Shown here: positions 42,925 through 52,768 of the stretch, in pieces
Layout of the letters: every line of letters begins with the position of its first letter
How positions within the stretch are numbered: position 1 is the stretch's first letter
The notes under the pieces: model-generated
The model's input: the letters and a program-made list of their open reading frames with translations, nothing else
Databases searched by the model: none
Told to the model about the DNA's origin: nothing
Translations under genes and position numbers: made by a program
NCBI GenBank assembly: GCA_045645905.1
Contig: JAZRJT010000016.1
Location: forward strand, 1 to 64,000
DNA length: 64,000 bases
Reading direction: 5' to 3'
Source: SIG440 sp045645905
GTDB taxonomy: Bacteria; Bacillota; Clostridia; Monoglobales; Monoglobaceae

Positions 42925-44094
42925 TTAACAAAACAGTGTGTCAATATCAATAACCGCATTAAATCGGCTGTCAAGCTCTGCAAGTCTTTTAGCTATCTCT
43001 GCCTTTAATGCATCAGTATCACCAATATCAGTCGGCACCTCAACATCAAAAATGAGATTAATGTTATTGTTTCCGTCAACTATACGAAAATCGTGAATAT
43101 TCATTCTCTCATCAATTGATTTGACAATTTGCTGCACACGAAGCCGTGTTTCTGCTGTATATTCGCAATCTACAGAAATAGGGTCCATATGAATTACAAT
43201 ATGAATACCAAGTTCATCATTGATTTTATGCTCCAACGTGTCAATAACCTCGTGAATTTCAACCACATCACAATTGTCGGGAACCTCTGCATGAACAGAT
43301 GCCAAAACTCTGCCCGGGCCGTAATCATGCACGATTAAGTCATGTACCCCTACAACTCCATCGGCTTCCAGTACCATAGTGCGTATATACTTACTCAGTT
43401 CAGGATCAGGGGTTGTACCCAGCAAAAGTCCTATTGTATCAGATGTGATGCCAAAACCCGAATATATAATCATCAGCGACACAACAGTGCCCACTATGCC
43501 GTCAAGTCGCGGAAAATCAATAAATTTACCCGCAAGCGAGGTAAAAATAACCGCCGAGGTCGCCACAACATCATTAAGGCTGTCTTTTGCTGTAGCAAGG
43601 ACGGCACTTGAATTAACAGTTTTTCCCATAGTGAGATTTAAGCGGTACATCCAAAATTTTACGGGGAGCGACAAACATAAAAAACCCACAAGCCACGGAG
43701 ATATTACAATGACCTCAGGATTGATTATTTTTTGCACAGAGCCTTTAAAAAGCTCAACCCCTACTAAAATTATAATAAACGATACAATAAGTGATGAAAT
43801 ATATTCGTATCTGCCATGGCCAAAGGGATGCTCCTTGTCAGGCTTTTTGCGGCTGAGTTTTGCACCTATAATTGTAACAACCGATGAACCCATATCCGAA
43901 AGATTATTAAATGCATCGGATATTATGGCAATACTTCGCATAGAAGCACCTATCACAAATTTAAGAATAAACAGCACAAAATTGCATATAATCCCCATTA
44001 TGCCTGCAGTCATACAGACTTTGGTCCGTACTTCAGCGGATGTAATATCACATCCGGCAGTCAATCTTTTAATTAAGTATTTTGTCAAGGTCAT
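42925..44094 (-). CDS. Cation diffusion facilitator transporter
   Basis: This 389-aa membrane protein of the CDF family exchanges divalent metals (Zn, Fe, Mn) for protons. It has six transmembrane helices, SDAFNNLSDMGSSVV (helix II metal site, about 60), HPFGHGRYEYISSL (about 88) and ATAKDSLNDV (helix V site, about 166). A long cytoplasmic C-terminal part covers a dimerisation domain plus an extra region after about 300. It starts 11 nt after dnaE and is probably the last gene of that operon. Confidence 0.93.
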   Translation of the reverse strand: MTLTKYLIKRLTAGCDITSAEVRTKVCMTAGIMGIICNFVLFILKFVIGASMRSIAIISDAFNNLSDMGSSVVTIIGAKLSRKKPDKEHPFGHGRYEYISSLIVSFIIILVGVELFKGSVQKIINPEVIVISPWLVGFLCLSLPVKFWMYRLNLTMGKTVNSSAVLATAKDSLNDVVATSAVIFTSLAGKFIDFPRLDGIVGTVVSLMIIYSGFGITSDTIGLLLGTTPDPELSKYIRTMVLEADGVVGVHDLIVHDYGPGRVLASVHAEVPDNCDVVEIHEVIDTLEHKINDELGIHIVIHMDPISVDCEYTAETRLRVQQIVKSIDERMNIHDFRIVDGNNNINLIFDVEVPTDIGDTDALKAEIAKRLAELDSRFNAVIDIDTLFC

Positions 44095-44105
44095 CTAACC
44101 TCCGA

Positions 44106-47100
44106 TTATTTTACTTTTTTAACAGAATCTTCACCCAAAACTCCTTCAAGAGCAGGGATGCATTTATCATTTTTAATCCACATTGACCGTGGTGCCTGAA
44201 AAGTCTCTTTTGTATCCTCATAATAAATTAAAACAGGTACCAAACCGCTCTCACCGCTGAGAATAGCCTTAACTTTATCAAGCTTTTCTTTTTCGTCTGA
44301 CCTTAATTTAAGATAAAGCTTCTTAAAATCAAGAACCGAGGTATCAAGAAGTTCAATTTCTTCAAGCCTGATTTTAGGCAATCTTTCCTCCTGAATATCC
44401 AGATTGCCCTGAAGAAGACATATATTTTCTTCCTGAAGAACTGCATCAAACCTTCTGACCTGTGACGGAAACACAATAACTTCTATTTCTCCCGTCAGGT
44501 CTTCAAAGGTTACATAAAGCATAAGGTCACCGCGTTTTGTCAGCTGTTCGCGGCGTTTTGAAATCATTCCGCCGATTTTAACCTTCATATCGGATGCAAA
44601 CTTGCCATCTTCATTTTCGGTAATTTCAAGAACATTGGTGCTGGAATTGCGGTTAATTACCTCCTCGAGTCCGTCAAGTGGATGACCCGATACATATACG
44701 CCCATATATTCCTTTTCGGCATTCAGCAAATCACGCTTGGGCATTTCAGCAAAGGTGGGAAAATCGTCTTTTATCACAGCTTCCTCATCTTCAAACAGGC
44801 TGAAGAAATCAAGCTGACCTTCAACCGCATTCTTCTGTTCGCGAACAGCAGAATCAATAACGCTTTCGTAAACGCTAAGCAGCACCGAACGATGAAGGTT
44901 AAGGCTATCAAATGCTCCGCTCTTTATCAACGATTCTACAAGACGCTTATTCAGCTTTTTAGGAGCCATTCGCTTACAAAATTCTCGGAATGAGGTAAAC
45001 TCACCGTTTTCTTCCCGTTCTTTCGCCATATCGTCAATAAATGACGAGCCTACATTTTTTATTGCAGCAAGCCCAAAACGGATATCTTTGCCCTCAGGAA
45101 TAAAACTGGTAAAGCTCTTGTTTATATCGGGTGGCAAAAGTTTTATTCCACGTTTTTTTGCCTCGTTTATATGCTTGGTAATCTTGGTTGAATTACCTAA
45201 AATGCTGGTAAGCAACGCCGCGTAAAATTCTGTTGGATAGTGACATTTAAGCCAAGCCGTCTGGTAAGAAACAAAGGCATACGCCGCCGCGTGTGACTTG
45301 TTGAAGGCATACTTTGCAAAATCCATCATCTCATCAAAGATTGAAACCGCAGTCTTTTCATCAATACCGCGGCTGATTGCACCTTCAACCTCTGTCCCGC
45401 CTGCATCATTCTTTATACCATAGACAAAGTTTTTACGTTCCTGCTCCATCACATCGGTCTTCTTTTTTGACATTGCACGACGTACCAAATCGGCACGTCC
45501 CAACGAATAACCGCCAAGCTCACGCACAATCTGCATAACCTGCTCCTGATACACTATACAGCCATAGGTTACATTGAGTATCGGCTCAAGCATAGGATGC
45601 TTATATTTTATGTTTCCGCTGTTTTTATTTGCAATATATTGAGGGATGGAATCCATCGGGCCCGGTCTGTATAACGAAATTCCAGCAATTACATCTTCAA
45701 TTGAGCTTGGCTGGAGTTCCTTCATAAACTCCTTCATGCCGCCGCTTTCAAGCTGAAAAACTCCATCGGTATCACCCTTTGAGATAAGTGCAAAGGTCTC
45801 GGGGTCAGTCATATCTACGCTGTCCATATCAATATCAATACCATGAGTCAGCTTTATATTATTTACAGCATCACGTATTACCGTAAGGGTACGAAGGCCA
45901 AGAAAGTCCATCTTTAATAAACCCAGACGCTCGATTGTCGTCATTGTAAACTGGGTTGTTATAACATCATCATTTCGTGAAAGCGGAACATAGGTCTGCA
46001 CCGGCTCACGAGTGATAACCACCCCTGCGGCGTGGGTTGATGTATGCCTGGGAAGTCCCTCAAATTCAGAGGAAATATCAATCAAACGCTTAACCTGAGG
46101 GTCTGTATCGTACATAAATTTAAGCTGCTTATTTTCCTCAAGAGCACCCTTGATTGTTATATTAAGTTCATTAGGTATCTGTTTTGCAACACTATCAACA
46201 AAGCTGTATGGCATATCAAGTGCTCTGCCCGTATCGCGGATTGCAAGCTTTGCTGCCATTGTACCAAAGGTTACAATCTGTGCAACCCTATCTGTTCCAT
46301 ACTTTTTATTTACGTAGTCAATTACCTCTCCTCGACGTTCATAACAAAAGTCTATATCAATATCGGGCATTGTTACACGCTCAGGGTTAAGAAATCTTTC
46401 AAAAATCAGTTCATACTTTATTGGGTCAATATTGGTAATTTCAAGGCAGTATGAAACTATACTTCCGGCGGCACTGCCTCGGCCCGGACCCACCATAATG
46501 CCGTTTTCACGGGCAAAATGAATAAAATCCCATACAATCAAAAAATAATCTACATAGCCCATTGCCTCGATGGTGCTAAGCTCATATTCAAGTCGCTCGC
46601 GAAGACTATCGTCCGCATCAGGATATCTTTTTTCAAAACCCTTAATGCATAGCTCACGCAAATACTGTGGTGAAGTATAGCCTTCGGGGAGAGCAAATTC
46701 AGGAAGGTGTAGCTTACCGAATTCAATATCGACATTGCACATATCCGCAATTTTTTGAGTGTTTTCAATGGCTTCGGGAATATATGAAAACAGCTCCTTC
46801 ATTTCATCCTCGGATTTTACAAACATCTCCTGAGTTGACATTTTCATTCTGTCATCGTCTGTAACTGTTTTTCCCATCTGAATGCACATCAGTATGTCCT
46901 GAAACTCTGCATCCTCTCGTTTTACATAATGTATGTCATTGGTTGCAACAACTCCTAAATCAAGTTCCCTTGCAAGTCGGATAAGCTCACGATTGAGCAT
47001 CTTTTGTTCAAAAATCCCGTGATCCTGAATTTCTATAAAATAATTTTCTTTTCCAAAAATATCAATAAACTCAAGTGCGGAAGTCTTTGCACCCTCATAA

Positions 47101-47549
47101 TCGCCATTTAATATCTTTTTAGAAAGCACACCTATCATACAGGCACTCAGGGCAATTATTCCCTCGCTGTTTTGACGAAGAACCTCCATATCTATACGGG
47201 GCTTATAATAAAAACCGTCAACGTAGCCGATTGATACTATGTTCATCAGGTTTTTATATCCCTCATTGTTTTTCGCAAGTAAAATAAGGTGAGAGCTTGA
47301 TGCATCAAGCTCGTGAATTTTATCGTGTCTTCCGCGCGCCGCCACATAAACCTCGCACCCTAAAACCGGCTTTATACCAATACTTTTTGCGTATTCATAA
47401 AAGTCTATAACACCAAACATACAGCCATGGTCGGTTATAGCCATAGAAGTCTGACCAAGCTCCTTGGCACGGTCAAGAATTTTCTTTATTGTACCTTCGC
47501 CATCCAAAAGGCTGAAGGCTGTATGTGTATGTAAATGTGCAAACGCCAT
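44106..47549 (-). CDS. dnaE: DNA polymerase III alpha subunit
   Basis: This 1147-aa DnaE1-type replicative polymerase has an N-terminal PHP domain (HLHTHTAFSLLDG, 5-17), the polymerase palm with catalytic aspartates in MPDIDIDF (about 393), the fingers region (YRPGPMDSIPQYI) and a helix-hairpin-helix region. An OB fold sits near the C-terminus (about 985-1060: VKIGGMISKRREQ...YVTFEDLTGEIEVIVFP). It extends DNA with the beta clamp. In Firmicutes it acts beside PolC. Length is normal. It follows whiA by 26 nt. Confidence 0.97.
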   Translation of the reverse strand: MAFAHLHTHTAFSLLDGEGTIKKILDRAKELGQTSMAITDHGCMFGVIDFYEYAKSIGIKPVLGCEVYVAARGRHDKIHELDASSSHLILLAKNNEGYKNLMNIVSIGYVDGFYYKPRIDMEVLRQNSEGIIALSACMIGVLSKKILNGDYEGAKTSALEFIDIFGKENYFIEIQDHGIFEQKMLNRELIRLARELDLGVVATNDIHYVKREDAEFQDILMCIQMGKTVTDDDRMKMSTQEMFVKSEDEMKELFSYIPEAIENTQKIADMCNVDIEFGKLHLPEFALPEGYTSPQYLRELCIKGFEKRYPDADDSLRERLEYELSTIEAMGYVDYFLIVWDFIHFARENGIMVGPGRGSAAGSIVSYCLEITNIDPIKYELIFERFLNPERVTMPDIDIDFCYERRGEVIDYVNKKYGTDRVAQIVTFGTMAAKLAIRDTGRALDMPYSFVDSVAKQIPNELNITIKGALEENKQLKFMYDTDPQVKRLIDISSEFEGLPRHTSTHAAGVVITREPVQTYVPLSRNDDVITTQFTMTTIERLGLLKMDFLGLRTLTVIRDAVNNIKLTHGIDIDMDSVDMTDPETFALISKGDTDGVFQLESGGMKEFMKELQPSSIEDVIAGISLYRPGPMDSIPQYIANKNSGNIKYKHPMLEPILNVTYGCIVYQEQVMQIVRELGGYSLGRADLVRRAMSKKKTDVMEQERKNFVYGIKNDAGGTEVEGAISRGIDEKTAVSIFDEMMDFAKYAFNKSHAAAYAFVSYQTAWLKCHYPTEFYAALLTSILGNSTKITKHINEAKKRGIKLLPPDINKSFTSFIPEGKDIRFGLAAIKNVGSSFIDDMAKEREENGEFTSFREFCKRMAPKKLNKRLVESLIKSGAFDSLNLHRSVLLSVYESVIDSAVREQKNAVEGQLDFFSLFEDEEAVIKDDFPTFAEMPKRDLLNAEKEYMGVYVSGHPLDGLEEVINRNSSTNVLEITENEDGKFASDMKVKIGGMISKRREQLTKRGDLMLYVTFEDLTGEIEVIVFPSQVRRFDAVLQEENICLLQGNLDIQEERLPKIRLEEIELLDTSVLDFKKLYLKLRSDEKEKLDKVKAILSGESGLVPVLIYYEDTKETFQAPRSMWIKNDKCIPALEGVLGEDSVKKVK

Positions 47550-47575
47550 AATACTTTACCTTTTCTTTCTTTATC

Positions 47576-48451
47576 TCAAAGTTTTTCTGCAATGTCAAGA
47601 AGTTTTTTAAGTCGGTGGTTTACACCTGATTTTGACAGTGGCGGTGTAAGTCTTTTGCCAAGTTCCACAAGACTTAAATCCTTATTTTCCTTTCGCATAA
47701 CGGCAATATCACGTAATTCGTCGGGCAGATTGTCGAGCCCCATTCTGTCTTCTATTTTGGCGATTGCCGTCATATGTCTGCTTGAAGCCTCAATCACCTT
47801 ATCCATATTTGCCGTTTCACCGTTTGATGTCCGGGTAAGATTGCTTCTTACCTCGCGCTCGATTTTTATATTTAAAATTTCCATCTGCGACCCAAATGCC
47901 CCCATATAAGCAAGAGCATCACATATTATGTCACTGTTTTTTGTATAAAGAACATAGCTGTTTTTTTTCACAATGCTGTTTAAAGCAATTCCCATCTCCT
48001 GCAAAAGATTTTTGAATTGGTCGTGAATTCTCTTGCTGTATGTGACAATTTCCATATTGTATGTTTTTTGCGGGTCGGTCATTGTTCCGCCGCCCAAAAA
48101 TACACCGCGCAAAAAAGCACCACGGCAACATTCCGATTTTACAAAGGTTTCTGAAATTTCTGATGTAGAAAGTTCATACTCGAGTATTTTTGAAAGAATT
48201 CTTTTATCATCTAAAGTACAAAAAAAGCTGCTTTTAAGGCTTTCGATTGTAATTTCGACATCCAGACAATTTTTAAGGAGCATCCCGAACCGTTCAATTG
48301 CTTCACGACTTTCAAGGGATACTCTTACCTGATTACCCCTAAACTTTCCGGCAAACATAATGATTCCCATCATCTCGGCCTCGCAACAACAAAGCTCACC
48401 GCAGTCTATGCGGCATAAGGCGTCTTTGGTCCTTTTTGAAAAAGATTTCAT
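47576..48451 (-). CDS. whiA: DNA-binding protein WhiA
   Basis: This 291-aa WhiA homologue has an N-terminal LAGLIDADG-like endonuclease fold without activity (about 10-200: CCRGAFLRGVFLGGGTMTDPQKTYNMEI). The C-terminal helix-turn-helix (about 215-290) contains LRDIAVMRKENKDLSLVELGKRLTPPLSKSGVNHRLKKL. In Firmicutes it affects cell division and chromosome segregation. rapZ and yvcK, which usually sit directly upstream, are absent here; murB is 26 nt away instead. Confidence 0.95.
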   Translation of the reverse strand: MKSFSKRTKDALCRIDCGELCCCEAEMMGIIMFAGKFRGNQVRVSLESREAIERFGMLLKNCLDVEITIESLKSSFFCTLDDKRILSKILEYELSTSEISETFVKSECCRGAFLRGVFLGGGTMTDPQKTYNMEIVTYSKRIHDQFKNLLQEMGIALNSIVKKNSYVLYTKNSDIICDALAYMGAFGSQMEILNIKIEREVRSNLTRTSNGETANMDKVIEASSRHMTAIAKIEDRMGLDNLPDELRDIAVMRKENKDLSLVELGKRLTPPLSKSGVNHRLKKLLDIAEKL

Positions 48452-48477
48452 CTGCGGTATCCCCCTCCGGTATTTTT

Positions 48478-49374
48478 TTAAAATTCGCCAATCATCTTGA
48501 CTTCAGGTTCAAGAATAACTCCCGATTTTTCATAAACAGTTTTCTTAATATGTTCAATCAAATTGTAAACATCTTGTGCCGTTGCCCCGCCTGTGTTAAT
48601 AACAAAGCCTGCGTGCTTTTCAGACACCTGAGCACCGCCTATGGAATAACCTTTAAGCCCTGCCTGTTCAATAAGTGTGCCTGCAAAATAACCCGTTGGC
48701 CGTTTAAATGTACTGCCTGCACTTGGTTTTTCAATGGGTTGTTTTGATACCCTACGCTGTGTATAATCAGCAATTTGTGCCTTTATTTCATCAACATCAC
48801 CGGGTTTTAATTTTAAAGTGCAACCAAGAATTATATAATTACCGCACGCAAACTTGCTTGTACGGTATCCAAACTCACATTCTTCCCCGGGAATTTCATA
48901 AATATTCCCTTGAATATCCATATACTCTACGGATTTTATTATCTCCTTCATTTCGTGGTTATATGCCCCTGCATTCATATAAACGGCACCGCCAACCGAG
49001 CCCGGAATTCCCGATGAAAATTCTGTCCCAGTAAGTCCTGCACCAACAGCAGCATTTGACACCCGTGACAGTATAGCACCTGACTCTGCATAAATCTCAT
49101 CACCACAAACTTTTATCGAATCCATATTTTTAAGGCAGACAACTGCCCCGCGAATTCCCTTGTCGCCCACAAGCAAGTTAGAACCATTTCCCAATATGAA
49201 GCACGGAAGACCTGTATCGTTTATTGCTTTAAGTGTCTGCGACAACTGCTCCTTTGTATCAGGCATCAAAAACCAGTCTGCATTGCCACCTATTTTAAAA
49301 GTAGTATGACGGCTCATAGGCTCGTCTGTAAGAACATTTTTCTCACCAAGAATATTTTCAAAAATTTCACGCAT
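48478..49374 (-). CDS. murB: UDP-N-acetylenolpyruvoylglucosamine reductase
   Basis: This 298-aa FAD enzyme of peptidoglycan precursor synthesis is of type II (no extra loop). It has HTTFKIGGNADWFLMP (FAD region, about 24), LGNGSNLLVGDKGIRG, EFSSGIPGSVGGAVYMNAGAY (about 122) and the catalytic serine region KPSAGSTFKRP (about 222). It reduces UDP-GlcNAc-enolpyruvate to UDP-MurNAc with NADPH. Its place in the hprK-PHP-murB-whiA-dnaE string is typical of Clostridia. Confidence 0.97.
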   Translation of the reverse strand: MREIFENILGEKNVLTDEPMSRHTTFKIGGNADWFLMPDTKEQLSQTLKAINDTGLPCFILGNGSNLLVGDKGIRGAVVCLKNMDSIKVCGDEIYAESGAILSRVSNAAVGAGLTGTEFSSGIPGSVGGAVYMNAGAYNHEMKEIIKSVEYMDIQGNIYEIPGEECEFGYRTSKFACGNYIILGCTLKLKPGDVDEIKAQIADYTQRRVSKQPIEKPSAGSTFKRPTGYFAGTLIEQAGLKGYSIGGAQVSEKHAGFVINTGGATAQDVYNLIEHIKKTVYEKSGVILEPEVKMIGEF

Positions 49375-49395
49375 AATTTTAATTCACCTTTCGGA

Positions 49396-50136
49396 TTATT
49401 CATCAAAGGTTTTAAATTCAAAACTTCGGTTTTTCTTTGCCGATATATATTTTATGAATCTTTCGGCATTTAAATTCATAATTAAATCTTCTGGAAAGTC
49501 CATCTGTTCAAGCATAGCAACCGCATTTTTAACATGACCGATTCCTGCCATAAAATGAGCGTCCGAATTTACAACTATCGGTGCACCGTACTTTTTGCAA
49601 GCCAGGGCTATCTCACGGCACCGCTCCACATTCTGCGGTCTTGATATAAATGTGTGATTATTAATTTCTATACACACATTCTTTTCCTTTGCATAGGGAA
49701 CTACTTTATCTATATCAAAAAGATAATCGGGCGAGCCTATATGCCCAAGTATATCAACAAAAGGGTTATCAATTACATTCAGCCACGTTTCGGTATGGTC
49801 GCCGCCCTTTTCTTCGTGATAAGTGTCGTTATGAATTGACGCGATAACCAATTCCATAATCCCAAGTATTGAAGGTGGCATATCAAGTCCGCCCAAATGG
49901 TCTGTCACATTTGCCTCGGTACCACACAAAAGCTTTACACCCTCAATAACGCGTGGAATTGCCTTAAAGTATGCAAAGTGCCACCAATGAGGCGAGTCAG
50001 GCATTGAAATACCGTGATTGGTCATCGCAACAAGCTCAAGCCCCTTATCCCTTGCCGCACACATATTTTCATAAAGAGTGCTGTATGCATGGGGTGATAC
50101 GTTTGTATGTGTGTGAATATCTGTAAGAATTTTCAT
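49396..50136 (-). CDS. PHP-domain phosphoesterase (YcdX-like)
   Basis: This 246-aa metal-dependent hydrolase has the PHP metal ligands DIHTHTNVSPHAYST (about 6-20), AMTNHG (about 38), a GTEAN loop (about 72), HIGSPDY (about 135), EINNH (about 160) and VNSDAHF (about 195). It probably removes phosphate from a small molecule; the substrate is unknown. It lies three nt after hprK, so the two are likely co-translated. Confidence 0.9.
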   Translation of the reverse strand: MKILTDIHTHTNVSPHAYSTLYENMCAARDKGLELVAMTNHGISMPDSPHWWHFAYFKAIPRVIEGVKLLCGTEANVTDHLGGLDMPPSILGIMELVIASIHNDTYHEEKGGDHTETWLNVIDNPFVDILGHIGSPDYLFDIDKVVPYAKEKNVCIEINNHTFISRPQNVERCREIALACKKYGAPIVVNSDAHFMAGIGHVKNAVAMLEQMDFPEDLIMNLNAERFIKYISAKKNRSFEFKTFDE

Positions 50137-50139
50137 TAA

Positions 50140-51078
50140 TTAGTCCTCTTCTGCACCCATCTGTTCAATAAGACGGTTATTAAGTTCTTCTGCCGCGTTA
50201 TATCCCATACGACGCTGACGGTTGTTCATTGCGGCAATTTCAAAAATAACCGCAAGATTTCTGCCCGGACGGATAGGTATTGTAAGCGAAGGAATGTTTA
50301 TTCCTAAAATTTCTGTATAATTATCAACAAGACCAAGTCTGTCATACTGCTTGTCCTTTTGCCAGGTTTCAAGCTGAATTACAAGGTCAATCTTTTCGGT
50401 ATCCTTTACGGCACCCATACCAAAAATCTTCTTTACATCTATAATACCTATACCGCGCATTTCAATAAAGTGTCTGATAATCTCAGGCGAGCTTCCAACC
50501 AAAGTCTTTGAAGATACTCGTCTGATTTCAACAGCATCATCGGCAACAAGACGATGTCCGCGCTTCATAAGCTCAACCGCCGCCTCACTTTTTCCTATTC
50601 CGCTTTCACCCAAAATAAGAATGCCTTCGCCGTAAACCTCAACCAAAACGCCATGGCGTGTAATTCTGGGAGCAAGCTCTATGTTCAGAAAGGCAATAAG
50701 AGCACTCATAAAGGAAGATGTACTCAATGAAGTTCTTAAAATATTAACCTGATATTTTTTTGCAAGCTCCAGCATTTCAGGAAAGATGTCCATCCCTCTT
50801 GTCACAACAGCAACAGGAATTTTCTTGCTAAAAAATTCTTCTATTCTCTTATATCTCTCTTTGGAGTCAAGCGTTGAAAGATAAGTATTCTCAACCATAC
50901 CCATAACCTGAATTCGCTTTGGCTCAAAATAGTCAAAGAAACCTGCTATCTGCAATCCCGGGCGGTTGACATCGGCTGTTTCGATATAAACATTCCCGTC
51001 TGCCACAAAAATCTCTTCAAGTTTAAATTCGCCTATAATCTTACTTAACTTGACTTTAAATTCCTGAGTTTTTTCCAT
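50140..51078 (-). CDS. hprK: HPr kinase/phosphorylase
   Basis: This 312-aa bifunctional enzyme phosphorylates or dephosphorylates Ser46 of HPr and so controls carbon catabolite repression with CcpA. The N-terminal domain spans about 1-130. The Walker A loop is GESGIGKSEAAVELMKRGH (about 152-170), followed by LVADDAVEIRR and the family signature FIEMRGIGIIDVKKIFGMGAV (about 202-222). Length is normal. Confidence 0.97.
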   Translation of the reverse strand: MEKTQEFKVKLSKIIGEFKLEEIFVADGNVYIETADVNRPGLQIAGFFDYFEPKRIQVMGMVENTYLSTLDSKERYKRIEEFFSKKIPVAVVTRGMDIFPEMLELAKKYQVNILRTSLSTSSFMSALIAFLNIELAPRITRHGVLVEVYGEGILILGESGIGKSEAAVELMKRGHRLVADDAVEIRRVSSKTLVGSSPEIIRHFIEMRGIGIIDVKKIFGMGAVKDTEKIDLVIQLETWQKDKQYDRLGLVDNYTEILGINIPSLTIPIRPGRNLAVIFEIAAMNNRQRRMGYNAAEELNNRLIEQMGAEED

Positions 51079-51109
51079 TTTATCAACTCCATTTTCTTAT
51101 TTTATAAAA

Positions 51110-52444
51110 CTATTGTATATTTACCGAAACAACCTTTCCGTCAGAATAAGTGATTCTATCGCCCGAACAATTAAGCCCGTCAACAAATTTAAGATATTCT
51201 TTTTTTGATGAAAATGCAGGCTTAAACTCAGCTATAATTCTTTTTGCCTCTTTTGCTCCGTCAGACAAAAGCAAATAGAGCATTGCAAGCTGCAACTTTG
51301 CACTTCCCACACAAGCGGCAATTGGGTCGGCTATCTCATAATCGTTTCCATGAGCCCTTCCTGTTGCACCCCCGGCATAAGGATGTACCACCGGAATAAT
51401 ACTGCTTAAATCACCCATATCGGTACTGCCCGAGCTTATCTCGCCTGTGTTTTTAAACTCATATTCAGGCACAATAAGTCTTGACGCTTTCTCAACAACA
51501 TCTATCATATTGGGGTCGTTCACAAGAGGTGCATAACCCGGCATATCACAAATATCAATATTTGTTCCAACAGAAAGAGCCGCTCCGCACAAAGCCTGAT
51601 TCACTTTTTGATTTGCGGTACATATTGCATCAAAGGATGCACCGCGGACATAACTTTCAAGAACCGTTTTCTCGGGAATAGCATTCACCATAGCACCTCC
51701 GCTTGTGATAATGGGATGCACCCTTATAACATCGCTTTCCTTAAAGGTTTCACGAATTGCATTGATTGCATTGATACCGCAGTTTGCCGCATATAAGGCA
51801 TTTTTCCCGTTCCATGGTGCACCTCCCGCATGAGCTGCAACCCCTTTGTATGTAATCATCTTTGCTAGGCAGCCAACTCCGCCTTTATTTACTTTATAAC
51901 TGTCGGAGGTATGAACCATAAAGGCAATATCAACCCCGTCAAAATATCCTCTTGACAAGAATTCACTCTTGCCGCCAAAATATTTGATTATTCCTTTGTC
52001 TTTCAGTTCGGCTCTGTATTCAATTTCAAGAAGCTCCTCTGCCGGAACAGCACAAAGTCTGATTTTTCCACATAGCTTATCAAGAATTCCCGGTTCTTTA
52101 AGTGCCGCAGCAAGACCGATAAGTGCCGCACATTGTGCATTATGTCCGCAGGAATGTACCGCACCTGTCTCAGGGTTTGCATCCTTGTGCTCGGGACAGA
52201 TTATTGAATCAAGTTCGCCAAGTACAAGAATTTCGGGACCGGGTTTACCCGTATCCAATACAGTATAAAATCCCGTTATGTTCTCTGCCATAACAAGGTC
52301 ATACCCAAATTCTCTGAAAGCGTTCTCCATATATTTTGAGGTTTCATATTCCTTGTAGCCGGTTTCGGGATGCTCCCATATAAACCGCTCTGCATCCAGA
52401 ATTCTTTTTGTATGTTTTTCAACTGCCAGACTAAGTTCCTTCAT
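51110..52444 (-). CDS. M20-family amidohydrolase (AbgB-like)
   Basis: This 444-aa metallopeptidase-like enzyme has HPETGYKEYETSKYM near the start, the metal-binding CGHNAQCAALIGLAAAL (about 100), the GVAAHAGGAPWNGKNAL dimerisation/substrate loop (about 210), and SGSTDMGDLSSIIPVVHPYAG (about 350). It resembles p-aminobenzoyl-glutamate hydrolase subunit B and related amidohydrolases that split N-acyl amino acids. The substrate is not determined. ATG 52444 is chosen after GAAGGAGA. It precedes hprK by 31 nt. Confidence 0.88.
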   Translation of the reverse strand: MKELSLAVEKHTKRILDAERFIWEHPETGYKEYETSKYMENAFREFGYDLVMAENITGFYTVLDTGKPGPEILVLGELDSIICPEHKDANPETGAVHSCGHNAQCAALIGLAAALKEPGILDKLCGKIRLCAVPAEELLEIEYRAELKDKGIIKYFGGKSEFLSRGYFDGVDIAFMVHTSDSYKVNKGGVGCLAKMITYKGVAAHAGGAPWNGKNALYAANCGINAINAIRETFKESDVIRVHPIITSGGAMVNAIPEKTVLESYVRGASFDAICTANQKVNQALCGAALSVGTNIDICDMPGYAPLVNDPNMIDVVEKASRLIVPEYEFKNTGEISSGSTDMGDLSSIIPVVHPYAGGATGRAHGNDYEIADPIAACVGSAKLQLAMLYLLLSDGAKEAKRIIAEFKPAFSSKKEYLKFVDGLNCSGDRITYSDGKVVSVNIQ

Positions 52445-52446
52445 AA

Positions 52447-52653
52447 TTAAATCTCCTTCCATTCCCATACCATATTGGAATATAGAATTTGTAATAATTT
52501 AATCAAAGATACCGTCAAAAATATGAAATCAGCAATCGTATCATGTCTTGCTCTAAATTCATTTGCATTGTTGGTCTTTCTCGCAACCTTTCCATCAATC
52601 ATATCACTCATTCCACAAAGCAGATATGTAATATAAAATTCAAATGAGAACAC
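52447..52653 (-). pseudogene. CDP-alcohol phosphatidyltransferase fragment
   Basis: A 68-codon frame keeps only the core motif region of a CDP-alcohol phosphatidyltransferase (GMSDMIDGKVARKTNNANEF then RARHDTIADFIF). The expected motif DGxxAR(x8)GxxxDxxxD has Arg in place of the glycine. The N-terminal helix and most C-terminal helices are missing, and the frame ends inside the ribosome site of the next gene. It is probably a decayed phospholipid-synthesis gene. Confidence 0.72.
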
Positions 52654-52768
52654 AGGAAAAACAACATTACAAAGCTTATTAAAATACGGTAACTTGTTAT
52701 TAAATTCGCAATATATTTTTTATATATGCTACCTGTAAATTTTTGCAACAATATACGACAATTGTCAT
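52654..52768. other. AT-rich gap
   Basis: About 115 bases between the cupin stop and the phosphatidyltransferase remnant hold no clear promoter, hairpin or gene. They may be the eroded 5' part of the remnant. Confidence 0.4.

Noticed and set aside
43379..44098. 239-codon open frame opposite the CDF transporter gene
   Set aside because: It lies wholly antisense to a well-supported gene, with no ribosome site or recognisable motif; a shadow frame.
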